From SIG299 sp051880375 (GTDB taxonomy: Bacteria; Bacillota; Clostridia; Lachnospirales; Lachnospiraceae), in assembly GCA_051880375.1 (NCBI GenBank), contig JBJENV010000007.1, positions 1 through 34,643 on the forward strand: a DNA stretch of 34,643 nt. Direction: 5' to 3'. Below are positions 14,052 through 21,507 of this stretch, in pieces (the stretch's first letter is position 1; each line of letters opens with the position of its first letter). The notes beneath the pieces were generated by a model. It had not been told where the DNA came from, ran no database searches, and saw nothing but the letters and a program-made list of their open reading frames with translations. The position numbers and the translations under genes are program-made.

Positions 14052-15518
14052 TTAATTTACGCTTATTTTAAATACAACAGGGAAGGAACTGTCTATGTGT
14101 ACGGTATGAATCTTCAGACCTTCTTTGTCACGTGTCCAGGTTGGAGCATTATCGTAACCAAGTACTTTTACATCGGTAATGATTCCGCTAAAATCCGGCT
14201 TATGCATGTTTTCTGTTTCTGAGAGCGACTTGATGCATATAGAATCCTTTCCTTTCATGTTAAGGCAGATGGCATAAATGCACCCGTGATTTACCGTAAA
14301 ACGAATATCCTCTGAGGTGAATGCTTTGGCTTCCGAATCGGCAAATTGTCCTTCTTTTATCAGAGTAGGACCTTCTGCAGATTTGCGCCACAATCCGGCA
14401 CCATAAATGGCTTCCCCGTTTGTTTTCAGCCACTCGCCGATTTTCAGAAGTATGTTTTTATCTTCTTCCGGAATGGTACCATCTGCTTTTGGACCGATAT
14501 TAAGGAGAAGTCTGCCGTTTTTGCTGACAATATCAACTAAATCACAGACAATCTGTTCCGGAGTCTTATAGTCGTTATTTTCTGTATATCCCCAGGAGTT
14601 TTTTGCTACCGCGGTATCGGTCTGCCAGATGTATGGTTTTGCATCGGCAAATTGTCCACGCTCAATATCCGGGACGCCGGTACCGAATGCAAGAGCATCA
14701 TGCTTGTAATTGATGACAACGCCTTCGCCCCATTCCTCAGCACGGTTATAATAATAGGCAGCGAATTTTCTTAAATATGGTTTGACACTGTTGTGATGAA
14801 TCCACCAGTCGAAATACATGATTTTCGGTCTGTACTTATCCACGATTTCACAGCAGCGGCACAGCCAGTCCTGCAGATACTCTTCGGTCGGAGCCGGTTC
14901 CGAGAAAGAATCAAAATGATCTCTTTCCGGCATGGCAGGCCAGTAAAAATCTCCGCGTTTCAACGGTTCCCTGATATCGGAGTCAAAGTCTTTTCCGTGT
15001 CCCATAAAAAACCAGTGTTCCACGCGATGGCTGGAAGCACAGCTTATCAGTCCGTCTTTCTCAAATGCAGTAAAGAGTTCACCTAACACATCACGCTTAG
15101 GACCCATATTTGCCGCATTCCATTCGGACAGTTCACTCCGGTACATCTGAAAACCGTCATGATGTTCTGCAACCGGCATGACATACTGGGCACCGGCAGC
15201 CTGAAACAAATCCGCCCATTCCGTGGCGTCAAACTTTTGTGCCGTAAACATCGGGATAAAATCTTTATAGCCAAACTCTTTATGAGGACCATAGGTTTTG
15301 ATATGGTGTTCATATTCTTTGTTTCCTTGTATGTACATATTTCTGGAATACCATTCACTGCCAAAGGCAGGAACCGAATACAGGCCCCAATGAATAAAGA
15401 TACCGAATTTTGCGTTTGCATACCACTCCGGTACACGGTATTGCTGAAGCGACTCCCACGTATCTTTGTACTTACCGTTTTTGATTACTTCATCAATTTT
15501 CTTTAAATATTCCTTCAT
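14052..15518 (-). CDS. GH29 alpha-L-fucosidase
   Basis: A 488-residue enzyme with the GH29 N-terminal hallmarks WYANAKFGIFIHWGLYSVPA and GSEWYSRNMY, then AEHHDGFQMY, the nucleophile Asp in KIMYFDWWIHH, and LLLNIGPKADGTIPEED near the end of the barrel. The C-terminal 100 residues form the beta-sandwich. It hydrolyses terminal alpha-L-fucose from host or milk glycans by a retaining mechanism. No signal peptide is visible, so short fucosylated oligosaccharides would be cleaved in the cytosol after uptake. The gene stands alone: no transporter or fucose catabolic gene is in the window. On the minus strand a TACAAT about 85 bp upstream, 18 bp after TTTGCT, is a possible promoter. Confidence 0.95.
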   Translation of the reverse strand: MKEYLKKIDEVIKNGKYKDTWESLQQYRVPEWYANAKFGIFIHWGLYSVPAFGSEWYSRNMYIQGNKEYEHHIKTYGPHKEFGYKDFIPMFTAQKFDATEWADLFQAAGAQYVMPVAEHHDGFQMYRSELSEWNAANMGPKRDVLGELFTAFEKDGLISCASSHRVEHWFFMGHGKDFDSDIREPLKRGDFYWPAMPERDHFDSFSEPAPTEEYLQDWLCRCCEIVDKYRPKIMYFDWWIHHNSVKPYLRKFAAYYYNRAEEWGEGVVINYKHDALAFGTGVPDIERGQFADAKPYIWQTDTAVAKNSWGYTENNDYKTPEQIVCDLVDIVSKNGRLLLNIGPKADGTIPEEDKNILLKIGEWLKTNGEAIYGAGLWRKSAEGPTLIKEGQFADSEAKAFTSEDIRFTVNHGCIYAICLNMKGKDSICIKSLSETENMHKPDFSGIITDVKVLGYDNAPTWTRDKEGLKIHTVHIDSSFPVVFKISVN

Positions 15519-15681
15519 TAGCGTTTCCTCACTTCTCCTGTTTTAGACAGCCCCTGCTTTATTGAGCGCGTAAAATCAGATGCGTCTGTCATTACGGCTA
15601 TTGTAACACAAACCTCTTATCAAAGCAAAGAAAACTATCGTTCATCAGTACAGCCATGGTATTTTTTTTATTGGGAGGAGA

Positions 15682-15876
15682 CTACTCCTCCCAAAACAGT
15701 TCATCCAGTGTTTTATGCAATGCCTTACAGATGCCGATGCAGAGGTTGATGGTAGGGTTGTATTTCCCGGCTTCTATGAGACCGATGGTTTGCCTGGTGA
15801 CGCCGACTGCCTCTGCAAGCTGTTCCTGTGACATGTCACATTCGATTCTTGCAATTTTCATCCGCTTATTCTTCAA
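15682..15876 (-). CDS. Small XRE-family repressor (YvaO/Xre type)
   Basis: The 64-residue protein is a bare Cro/CI helix-turn-helix: MKIARIECDMSQEQLAEAV, VTRQTIGLIEAGKYNPT, LCIGICKALHKTLDELFWEE. Its start lies 11 nt inside the end of the membrane-protein gene, so the two are co-translated. This minimal regulator plus polytopic membrane protein pairing is common in Firmicutes. Dyads TGCAAT-ATTGCA in the promoter of the pair are likely operators. Confidence 0.9.
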   Translation of the reverse strand: MKNKRMKIARIECDMSQEQLAEAVGVTRQTIGLIEAGKYNPTINLCIGICKALHKTLDELFWEE

Positions 15877-16555
15877 CAGAGTCGTCCTCCTTTTCTACCT
15901 GTTTGTTTGCCTGCTTTTCGCCCCGGTTAACTAAAAGACGGAAGGTAATATAGAACAGAACTCCCCATCCAAGTGCCATCCCGAAGACCCAGAGCAATCC
16001 GCTTGGCTGAAACTGCCCATCCCGGAACAGTTCAGGAAATCCCATAATGATTCCGTAAATGAGCGCTCCGAGTGCGGTACTTTTCGCAAGGGACTTTTTA
16101 CCTTTTTGCTGACGTCCCATACCGCCCCAGAGCAGCAGACCGGATTTCACGGAGCAAACTGTTAAAATCAGCGACGGAATCATCCATACCGGCAGATACA
16201 GTGCGTAGATTAAGACGTTTTCTTTATCTGTAAGCATCAGAACCAGCTCACCGAAAATAAGAATCCAAAAGTCAATCATAAAAGCACTTGTGTAAATAGC
16301 ACGGTTGATATCCTTTAGAGCATCATCTTTGTTCTTTACCAAAAGTGTTCCTTTTACGAGTTTTGCTATCACTACATACAGCATATTAAGAAGCAGACAG
16401 AATACTTCCAAGAACAATGTTTTTGCGGTGCATTCCAGAAACAGCAGCTTGCAGGTCACAAGCAGCAGAAGCAGTGCGGTTATCAGAAAGAACAGTTTGG
16501 AAGTTACTTTGTTGGTTTCCCGGGTAATACGTTCATCTTTGATTCTTTTCATCAT
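15866..16555 (-). CDS. Six-TM membrane protein paired with an XRE repressor
   Basis: The 229-residue protein has a basic start (MMKRIKDERITRETNKVTSK), six hydrophobic segments in two groups of two and four, a basic loop GGMGRQQKGKKSLAKS before TM5, and a charged tail KQANKQVEKEDDSVEE. AAGGAG stands before the double ATG. It resembles the uncharacterised family DUF6773 (from memory, uncertain). It is transcribed ahead of and overlapping the small XRE gene. Function unknown; a stress or membrane-state role is only a guess from the pairing. Confidence 0.65.
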   Translation of the reverse strand: MMKRIKDERITRETNKVTSKLFFLITALLLLLVTCKLLFLECTAKTLFLEVFCLLLNMLYVVIAKLVKGTLLVKNKDDALKDINRAIYTSAFMIDFWILIFGELVLMLTDKENVLIYALYLPVWMIPSLILTVCSVKSGLLLWGGMGRQQKGKKSLAKSTALGALIYGIIMGFPELFRDGQFQPSGLLWVFGMALGWGVLFYITFRLLVNRGEKQANKQVEKEDDSVEE

Positions 16556-16666
16556 GACATTCTCCTTTTCCTGACACTGAAAACAGATTCTTTTTATTTT
16601 GCCAGCATTATCTGACGACCGGCTTTCTGACGGTCATTCAGTATGCAGTGCCATATTGATGTGACA

Positions 16667-16708
16667 ATTGTAACATAATAAGATACAAAATGCAATATAT
16701 AAATTGCA
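16667..16708 (-). promoter_or_regulatory. Promoter and dyad operator of the XRE/membrane-protein operon
   Basis: On the minus strand TTGCAT (16695-16690), 17 bp and TACAAT (16672-16667) form a good promoter. The dyad TGCAAT-N6-ATTGCA (16691-16708) overlaps its -35. Further TTGCAAT copies occur at 16724-16731 (palindrome ATTGCAAT) and 16778-16786. The arrangement fits autorepression by the XRE protein. Confidence 0.65.
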
Positions 16709-16732
16709 AATAATAAAAAATAAATTGCAATA

Positions 16733-16761
16733 TTTACTTATAGTCGGTACCTTGATATAAT
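16733..16761 (+). promoter_or_regulatory. Promoter of the lipoprotein amidase gene
   Basis: TTTACT (16733-16738), 17 bp and TATAAT (16756-16761) lie 42 bp before the start at 16803. A TTGCAAT copy just upstream and one just downstream mean the divergent XRE repressor could also affect this gene. Confidence 0.6.
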
Positions 16762-16802
16762 TGGTTAGCACAGAAATTTTGCAATAAAGGAATGAAAACG
16801 GA

Positions 16803-17807
16803 ATGAAATATCTAAGAAACATAAAAAGAATGGCAGCGCTGGCAATTTTGGTATTCCTGCTTGCGGGATGCGGGAAGCAGGAAGTGAAAGAGGGTGGAGA
16901 GGTGACAGCGACTCCGATGCCTACTGTAACTGCGGCATCGACAGTAACACAGACTGCCATGCCAACGGAGACACCGACACCGGTCCCGACTGGTGAGCCG
17001 ACCTCGACATCTGCTCCAACGCTGACACCAATACCGACCGTAGTGCCGACTCCAACCGTTACACCGACAGCGGCGTCAACATCTACACCGACACCGACGC
17101 CACTGCCGACTCCAACCGATGCACCGACAGCGACGCCAACATCAACGCCAACCCCAACACCTGTAGAAACGGCAGAAAGCCATATCATCGTGATTGATGC
17201 CGGACATCAGCGCAAAGGCAATTACGACAAGGAGCCGAACGGCCCCGGCTCGGATACGATGAAAGCGAAGGTTTCTTCCGGAACGCAGGGAGTATCGACC
17301 GGGCTTGCGGAGTATGAGCTGAATCTACAGGTTGCACTAAAGCTTCGGGATGAGCTTACGGCAAGGGGATATACGGTGATTATGGTGCGGGAAACGCATG
17401 ATGTGGATATTTCCAATGTAGAACGTGCCGAGCTTGCCAATGAGGCAGGGGCGGAAGCGTTTCTGCGTATCCATGCAAACGGCTCGGATGATCAGAGTGC
17501 AAAGGGCGTTTTGACCATTTGTCAGACGGCAAAGAACCCATATAACAGCGAGTGGTATGAGGAGAGCAGACGGCTTTCGGAGCTTGTACTGAATGAAGTC
17601 GTGAATCAGACAGGAGCAAAGAAGCGTTCTGTCTGGGAAACGGATACGATGACCGGCATCAACTGGGCAATGGTTCCGTCTACGATACTGGAAATGGGAT
17701 TTATGACAAATCCGGAGGAAGATAAGCTTCTGGCAACCGAAGAATATCAGGACAAGATTGTTCGTGGAGTTGCGGATGCGCTGGATTTGTTCTTTGCAAA
17801 AGAGTAG
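16803..17807 (+). CDS. Lipoprotein N-acetylmuramoyl-L-alanine amidase (Amidase_3)
   Basis: The 334-residue protein begins with a lipoprotein signal (LAILVFLLAGCGKQ, Cys about residue 23), then a Thr/Pro/Ala linker of about 80 residues (about 36-118) of the T-P-T-P type, then a zinc amidase domain. Expected ligands are visible: His in VIDAGHQRKG, Glu in GLAEYELNL, His in LRIHANGSDD, and the catalytic Glu in ILEMGFMTNPEEDKLL. The family cuts the bond between muramic acid and L-Ala in peptidoglycan. The lipid anchor plus the long flexible linker would let the catalytic domain reach the wall from the membrane. Transcribed alone, with a strong terminator after it. Confidence 0.92.
   Translation: MKYLRNIKRMAALAILVFLLAGCGKQEVKEGGEVTATPMPTVTAASTVTQTAMPTETPTPVPTGEPTSTSAPTLTPIPTVVPTPTVTPTAASTSTPTPTPLPTPTDAPTATPTSTPTPTPVETAESHIIVIDAGHQRKGNYDKEPNGPGSDTMKAKVSSGTQGVSTGLAEYELNLQVALKLRDELTARGYTVIMVRETHDVDISNVERAELANEAGAEAFLRIHANGSDDQSAKGVLTICQTAKNPYNSEWYEESRRLSELVLNEVVNQTGAKKRSVWETDTMTGINWAMVPSTILEMGFMTNPEEDKLLATEEYQDKIVRGVADALDLFFAKE
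17041..17160 (+). repeat. 60-bp tandem repeat in the amidase linker
   Basis: Bases 17041-17100 and 17101-17160 align without gaps at roughly three quarters of positions, sharing for example GCCGACTCCAACCG and CACCGACAGCG. The previous 60 bp shows weaker similarity. The units encode 20 residues of Thr/Pro linker each, so linker length can change in frame. Confidence 0.7.
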
Positions 17808-17823
17808 ATATTTGAATATGTAT

Positions 17824-17870
17824 AAGGCGCGAATACGGAGAAATGATTGCTCCGTATCCACGCCTTTTTA
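17824..17870 (+). terminator. Terminator of the amidase gene
   Basis: AAGGCG and ACGGAG pair with CTCCGT and CGCCTT, two stem segments with an internal bulge, followed by TTTTT. Confidence 0.9.
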
Positions 17871-17910
17871 AAGTATGTGCATAGTTTTTGTAACAATTTT
17901 TTGAAGGTTC

Positions 17911-18381
17911 TTAATTTCTGGAACACTTCTCGGCGTCAATGGCAAGTACAAGCATCAACGCACAGAGGGCGTCGTCCGAATCCACGACATCAATGGAATA
18001 GGTATCGGTCCAGTTGAACAGCTCTTTGGTTACGGTGGCGACGGTGGAGCCGCAGGAGGTCTGAATCTGATAGTCCCACTCAAAGAAATCTCCCTCTATC
18101 TGCCAGCCGTTGAAATCAATCTGGAATTTCGGATGGAAAAACGTAAATTCCTTTTGAATCATGCCGACATAAGTGTCGTTTACATAAAGCTCAAACTTCG
18201 GCAGGAAAGTAAGTACCTGTTCCTGTACGGTTGCAATATGCTTCCCCGAAGCATCCAGAATGTGCAGACAGTGCCCCCAGCTTAACTGACCTTCTACGGT
18301 AAATACCGTATTGCCGTTTTCATCAAAAATATCATAGCTGTCAAACCAGGAAAAAAAGCGTTGTTTAAACAGAAGTTTCAA
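17911..18381 (-). CDS. LURP-one-related (Tubby/scramblase-like) protein
   Basis: The start is taken as TTG 18381 (then KLLFKQRFFSWFDSYDIFDENG) because AAGGAG lies 9 nt before it. The frame opens at ATG 18426 but that lacks a site. The 156-residue protein has the repeating beta-strand pattern of the LOR family: F-[ST]-W-x-D-[ST]-Y near both ends (FSWFDSYDIFDENGN and FNWTDTYSIDVVDSDD), with GKHIATVQEQVLTFLPKFEL and MIQKEFTFFHPKFQID between them. This barrel-with-central-helix fold is shared with Tubby and phospholipid scramblases. Function in bacteria is unknown. Confidence 0.8.
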   Translation of the reverse strand: MKLLFKQRFFSWFDSYDIFDENGNTVFTVEGQLSWGHCLHILDASGKHIATVQEQVLTFLPKFELYVNDTYVGMIQKEFTFFHPKFQIDFNGWQIEGDFFEWDYQIQTSCGSTVATVTKELFNWTDTYSIDVVDSDDALCALMLVLAIDAEKCSRN

Positions 18382-18453
18382 GTTTCTTTTCTCCTTGTGA
18401 TGTTTTTCGTAGTTTAAGTATAGCATATTTCTTAGAAAACGTGCACTATCTTT

Positions 18454-19674
18454 TTATAATGACTGCATGTAGGCATCCATTGCTTCGGCAACCTGCTTGG
18501 AGTAATGAACGGCTTCTACTACAGTTTTTGCACCGTTTACCACATCACCGGAAGCGAAAATACCGGGACGGGAGGTTTCGCCATGCTCATTTGTGACAAG
18601 AAGACCGCGATTGTTTACGGTAAGGCCGCTTGTCGTGGAAACAATTTTGTCCTTCGGGCCCTGACTGATGGCAATGATGGTTGAGGTGGCAGGATAAAGC
18701 TTTGCGGAATCTAAAACAACCTGCATGGTGCCGTCCTTCGCCCAGGTGACATCGGAAAAAATCGGACCGTCCTCCGTCAGTTCGACAGGTGACTTCCCGT
18801 ATTCAAACTGTACGCCGTCGATTTTGGCATATTCCAGTTCCTTGGAGCTGACACCGCGGATGGTATCACGGTGATAATATACCGTCACGTTGCGGACACC
18901 CTTGCGGAGTGCGGTTCTTGCAACGTCCATGGCAGAGTTGCCTGCGCCGATGATAGCAAGATTGTCACCAAGCTCGAAGGAATCCGGGTTGACCAGATAG
19001 TCAATCGCATAGTGAACATTGCCAAGCGTTTCCCCTTTGATGTGCAGGGCGTTCGGACGCCATACGCCGGTGCCGATGAATACCGAAAGATAGCCGTCAC
19101 GGAATAAATCGTCAATGCCGATGGCACCGCCAATCGTGGTATTTGGGCGGAACCGGATGCCAAGCTCTAACATTCTTTTCTTATATTTATCCAGTATGTT
19201 TTTCGGCAGACGGAACGCAGGAATGCCGTAGCGCAGGACACCGCCGATTTCTTCTCTTGTTTCGAATACGGTAACATCATAGCCTTTTCTGGCGAGCAGA
19301 ATTGAAATGGTAATACCGGCAGGGCCGGAACCGATGACCGCACAGCGCTTGTTTTTGCGCGGCTCCCTGGTCAGATTCATTTTATCAAAATAGGCATCGG
19401 AAATATAATTTTCAATACTGCTGATATGGACAGGCGTTCCTTTTTTGCCGAGAACGCAGTGCCCTTCGCATTGCTTTTCGTGGTCGCAGACCAGAGAACA
19501 GACAACGGAGAGCGGATTGTTTTCAAAAAGCATTTCCCCGGCTTTCGTGATATCGTTTTCCAGTAACGTGTGAATCATATCCGGAATCGGCGTATGAATC
19601 GGACAGCCGGTGCGACACTGCGGAACCTTACAATTTAAGCAGCGTCTTGCTTCGTTTACAACATGAAGTGCCAT
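18454..19674 (-). CDS. GltD-like NAD(P)-dependent flavoprotein oxidoreductase
   Basis: The 406-residue protein has an N-terminal 4Fe-4S region with CLNCKVPQCRTGCPIHTPIP and CSLVCDHEKQCEGHC (residues 14-75), then FAD-binding GSGPAGITISILLARKGYDV (about 113) and NAD(P)-binding IGAGNSAMDVARTALRKGV. It ends with GIFASGDVVNGAKTVVEAV, the FAD site of the GltD/Nfn/PreT group. No GltB partner is adjacent, so it may be a stand-alone electron-transfer subunit (NfnB-like or PreT-like) rather than glutamate synthase. It is about 60 residues shorter than typical GltD. AAAGGGG precedes the start. A cre box and a consensus promoter upstream point to carbon catabolite repression. Confidence 0.85.
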   Translation of the reverse strand: MALHVVNEARRCLNCKVPQCRTGCPIHTPIPDMIHTLLENDITKAGEMLFENNPLSVVCSLVCDHEKQCEGHCVLGKKGTPVHISSIENYISDAYFDKMNLTREPRKNKRCAVIGSGPAGITISILLARKGYDVTVFETREEIGGVLRYGIPAFRLPKNILDKYKKRMLELGIRFRPNTTIGGAIGIDDLFRDGYLSVFIGTGVWRPNALHIKGETLGNVHYAIDYLVNPDSFELGDNLAIIGAGNSAMDVARTALRKGVRNVTVYYHRDTIRGVSSKELEYAKIDGVQFEYGKSPVELTEDGPIFSDVTWAKDGTMQVVLDSAKLYPATSTIIAISQGPKDKIVSTTSGLTVNNRGLLVTNEHGETSRPGIFASGDVVNGAKTVVEAVHYSKQVAEAMDAYMQSL

Positions 19675-19714
19675 AGAATACCCCTTTCTGCGATGAAACG
19701 CGGTGATTTATTAA

Positions 19715-19728
19715 TGTAAGCGCTTACA
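19715..19728 (-). promoter_or_regulatory. Perfect cre box (CcpA site)
   Basis: TGTAAGCGCTTACA is a full palindrome and matches the cre consensus TGWAANCGNTNWCA at every fixed position. It lies just downstream of the -10 of the oxidoreductase promoter, where CcpA binding usually represses. Confidence 0.85.
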
Positions 19729-19739
19729 TATATGCTTTT

Positions 19740-19769
19740 ATTATAGCGTGGGAAAGAGGGGAAAGTCAA
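19740..19769 (-). promoter_or_regulatory. Promoter of the GltD-like gene
   Basis: On the minus strand TTGACT (19769-19764), 18 bp and TATAAT (19745-19740), about 65 bp before the start codon. The cre box begins 11 bp after the -10. Confidence 0.75.
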
Positions 19770-19803
19770 GAATCACTTTATGGCAGGTACAGCGGAGGAA
19801 ATC

Positions 19804-19833
19804 TTGACAGTTCCTGTCGTTATGATGTACAAT
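19804..19833 (+). promoter_or_regulatory. Promoter of the Ca2+/Na+ antiporter gene
   Basis: TTGACA (19804-19809), 18 bp and TACAAT (19828-19833), 58 bp before the start. It is divergent from the oxidoreductase promoter, with about 35 bp between the two -35 elements. Confidence 0.75.
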
Positions 19834-19891
19834 AAATTGTTTGTATACAACAAAAAACGCAGGTCGATAAGACGACGGAACGGAGGATAAC

Positions 19892-20833
19892 ATGAACATC
19901 TGGGTGGCGCTTATTCTTTTTGTAATAGGCATTGTTTTAGTGGTAAAGGGAGGAGACATCTTTGTGGATGCCGCAAGCTGGATTGCAAAGGCGGCAGGCA
20001 TTCCTACCTTTATTGTCGGCGCAACGATTGTCAGCCTTGCAACAACAATGCCGGAACTGTTGGTTTCTTCTTTTGCAGCAGCAGAAGGAAAGATTGATAT
20101 GGCTATTGGTAACGCAGTCGGATCAGTGATTGCAAATACCGGTCTGATTATGGCACTTTCCCTGATTTTCCTTTCGATTTCGATTGTGCGTAAGGAATAC
20201 ATCAAGCAGTGTATTATGCTGGTTGCCTGTGCAACGGTTCTCTGGGTTGGTTCTTTAAGCGGACATCTGGCAGCATGGGCAAGTATTGTATTGTTTTTTA
20301 TCTTCCTTGGCTTTATGATTCTGAATGTTTACAATGCAAAACAGCAATCTGCGGCAGTAGAAAGAATCGAGGCAGGAAAAAAGGATTATGCAAAAAACAT
20401 TGTACTCTTTTTGATAGGTGCGGCAGCTATCGTTGTCGGTTCACAGTTCCTGGTGGACGGCGGCAGCGCCATTGCGGAATTTTTACATGTACCGGAGAGA
20501 ATTATTGCGGTTACGTTAGTGGCAGTCGGAACCTCCCTTCCGGAACTGGTAACAACGCTTACGGCAATCCGTAAAAAGGAGTCCAGCCTGTCCATCGGTA
20601 ATATCATCGGTGCCAACATCATTGACCTTTCCATGATTCTTCCGATTTGCTCCATTGTGTCCGGACAGGGCCTGGCAGTAGAAGGAAAATGTCTTTCTGT
20701 GGACATGCCGGCATGCCTGATTATTATTGCAATAGCGCTTCTTCCGCTATTAATCAGACAGAAGAGCAGCAAGACTCACGGTATTGTTGTACTTGCATCT
20801 TATGCGGCATATCTCTTCCTGACATTAGCATAG
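19892..20833 (+). CDS. Calcium/sodium antiporter (CaCA, YrbG-like)
   Basis: The 313-residue protein has ten or so hydrophobic segments in two homologous halves. The alpha-repeat motifs are clear: TTMPELLVSSFAA with IGNAVGSVIANTGLI in the first half, and TSLPELVTTLTA with IGNIIGANIIDLSMI in the second. The paired acidic residues in P-E-L are the known cation ligands. It exports Ca2+ in exchange for Na+ or H+. ACGGAGGA precedes the start. It is a single gene with its own promoter. Confidence 0.93.
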   Translation: MNIWVALILFVIGIVLVVKGGDIFVDAASWIAKAAGIPTFIVGATIVSLATTMPELLVSSFAAAEGKIDMAIGNAVGSVIANTGLIMALSLIFLSISIVRKEYIKQCIMLVACATVLWVGSLSGHLAAWASIVLFFIFLGFMILNVYNAKQQSAAVERIEAGKKDYAKNIVLFLIGAAAIVVGSQFLVDGGSAIAEFLHVPERIIAVTLVAVGTSLPELVTTLTAIRKKESSLSIGNIIGANIIDLSMILPICSIVSGQGLAVEGKCLSVDMPACLIIIAIALLPLLIRQKSSKTHGIVVLASYAAYLFLTLA

Positions 20834-20864
20834 AGCCTGTATCATATTCTTAACGTTGTTTTTG

Positions 20865-20893
20865 TTGCATTCTGACTCCAGAGTATGTATACT
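20865..20893 (+). promoter_or_regulatory. Promoter of the papain-like/Ktr/methyltransferase operon
   Basis: TTGCAT (20865-20870), 17 bp and TATACT (20888-20893), 41 bp before the start at 20935. Confidence 0.6.
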
Positions 20894-20934
20894 GATAAAA
20901 AAATTACAATTCTACCCATGCAGGGGAATACATC

Positions 20935-21507
20935 ATGGCAAAAGCATACATCCTCTTAGTGAGGACAAATTCAATATTTTCGATTTTAATTCATAAGCTG
21001 ACTAAAGCGCAGTATACACACGCTTCTTTAGGGCTGCAGGCAGATTTGAAAGAAATGTTCAGCTTTGCTCGGATTTATGGAGCAATTCCGCTTCCGGCAG
21101 GCTTTTCCTGCGAGGGTATTGACCACGGAATGTTAAAACGAAGTCCGAAGGCACCGTGTGCACTGTACGAAATCACGATTACGGATAGAACCTATGATAA
21201 TCTTTTGCTGGAACTTGAGTGGATGCAGAAGAACAAAAGACAGTACCATTATTCGTTTTACGGAACAGCGCTTTGTTATTTAGGACGGGCAGGAAAAGAC
21301 GGCAACGGCTTTTTCTGCTCCCATTTTGTAGCACACATTTTGCATAAGGCGGGAGCCATTCATCTGATGAAACCGGCATCTTTATATCATCCGAACGATT
21401 TTACCAGGCAGCCGGAGTTTACCTGTGTCTATCAGGGAACCTTGGGCGGGCTGAACCAATTATTGAAAGGCAGTACGAAAACTAATGCGGCGGATATTAC
21501 ACTTTAA
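20935..21507 (+). CDS. Permuted papain-like (NlpC/P60 superfamily) cysteine hydrolase
   Basis: The 190-residue protein has the YiiX/permuted NlpC-P60 order: His early (AQYTHASLGLQ, about residue 29) and the nucleophile Cys late (GFFCSHFVAHILHKAG, about 125). KRQYHYSFYGTALCYLGRAG lies between them. Such proteins hydrolyse or transfer amide or thioester bonds; bacterial substrates of this branch are mostly unknown. There is no signal peptide, so it is probably cytosolic. The KtrB gene starts 23 nt inside its end, tying it to potassium uptake by co-expression only. Confidence 0.75.
   Translation: MAKAYILLVRTNSIFSILIHKLTKAQYTHASLGLQADLKEMFSFARIYGAIPLPAGFSCEGIDHGMLKRSPKAPCALYEITITDRTYDNLLLELEWMQKNKRQYHYSFYGTALCYLGRAGKDGNGFFCSHFVAHILHKAGAIHLMKPASLYHPNDFTRQPEFTCVYQGTLGGLNQLLKGSTKTNAADITL

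Noticed and set aside
15083..15436. Alternative minus-strand frame inside the fucosidase region
   Set aside because: The GH29 frame is continuous through this stretch with all motifs in place.
16634..17188. Minus-strand frame rich in Gly and Val (VGVGVDVGVAVG...)
   Set aside because: It is the antisense shadow of the Thr/Pro linker repeat of the amidase and covers the intergenic promoter region.
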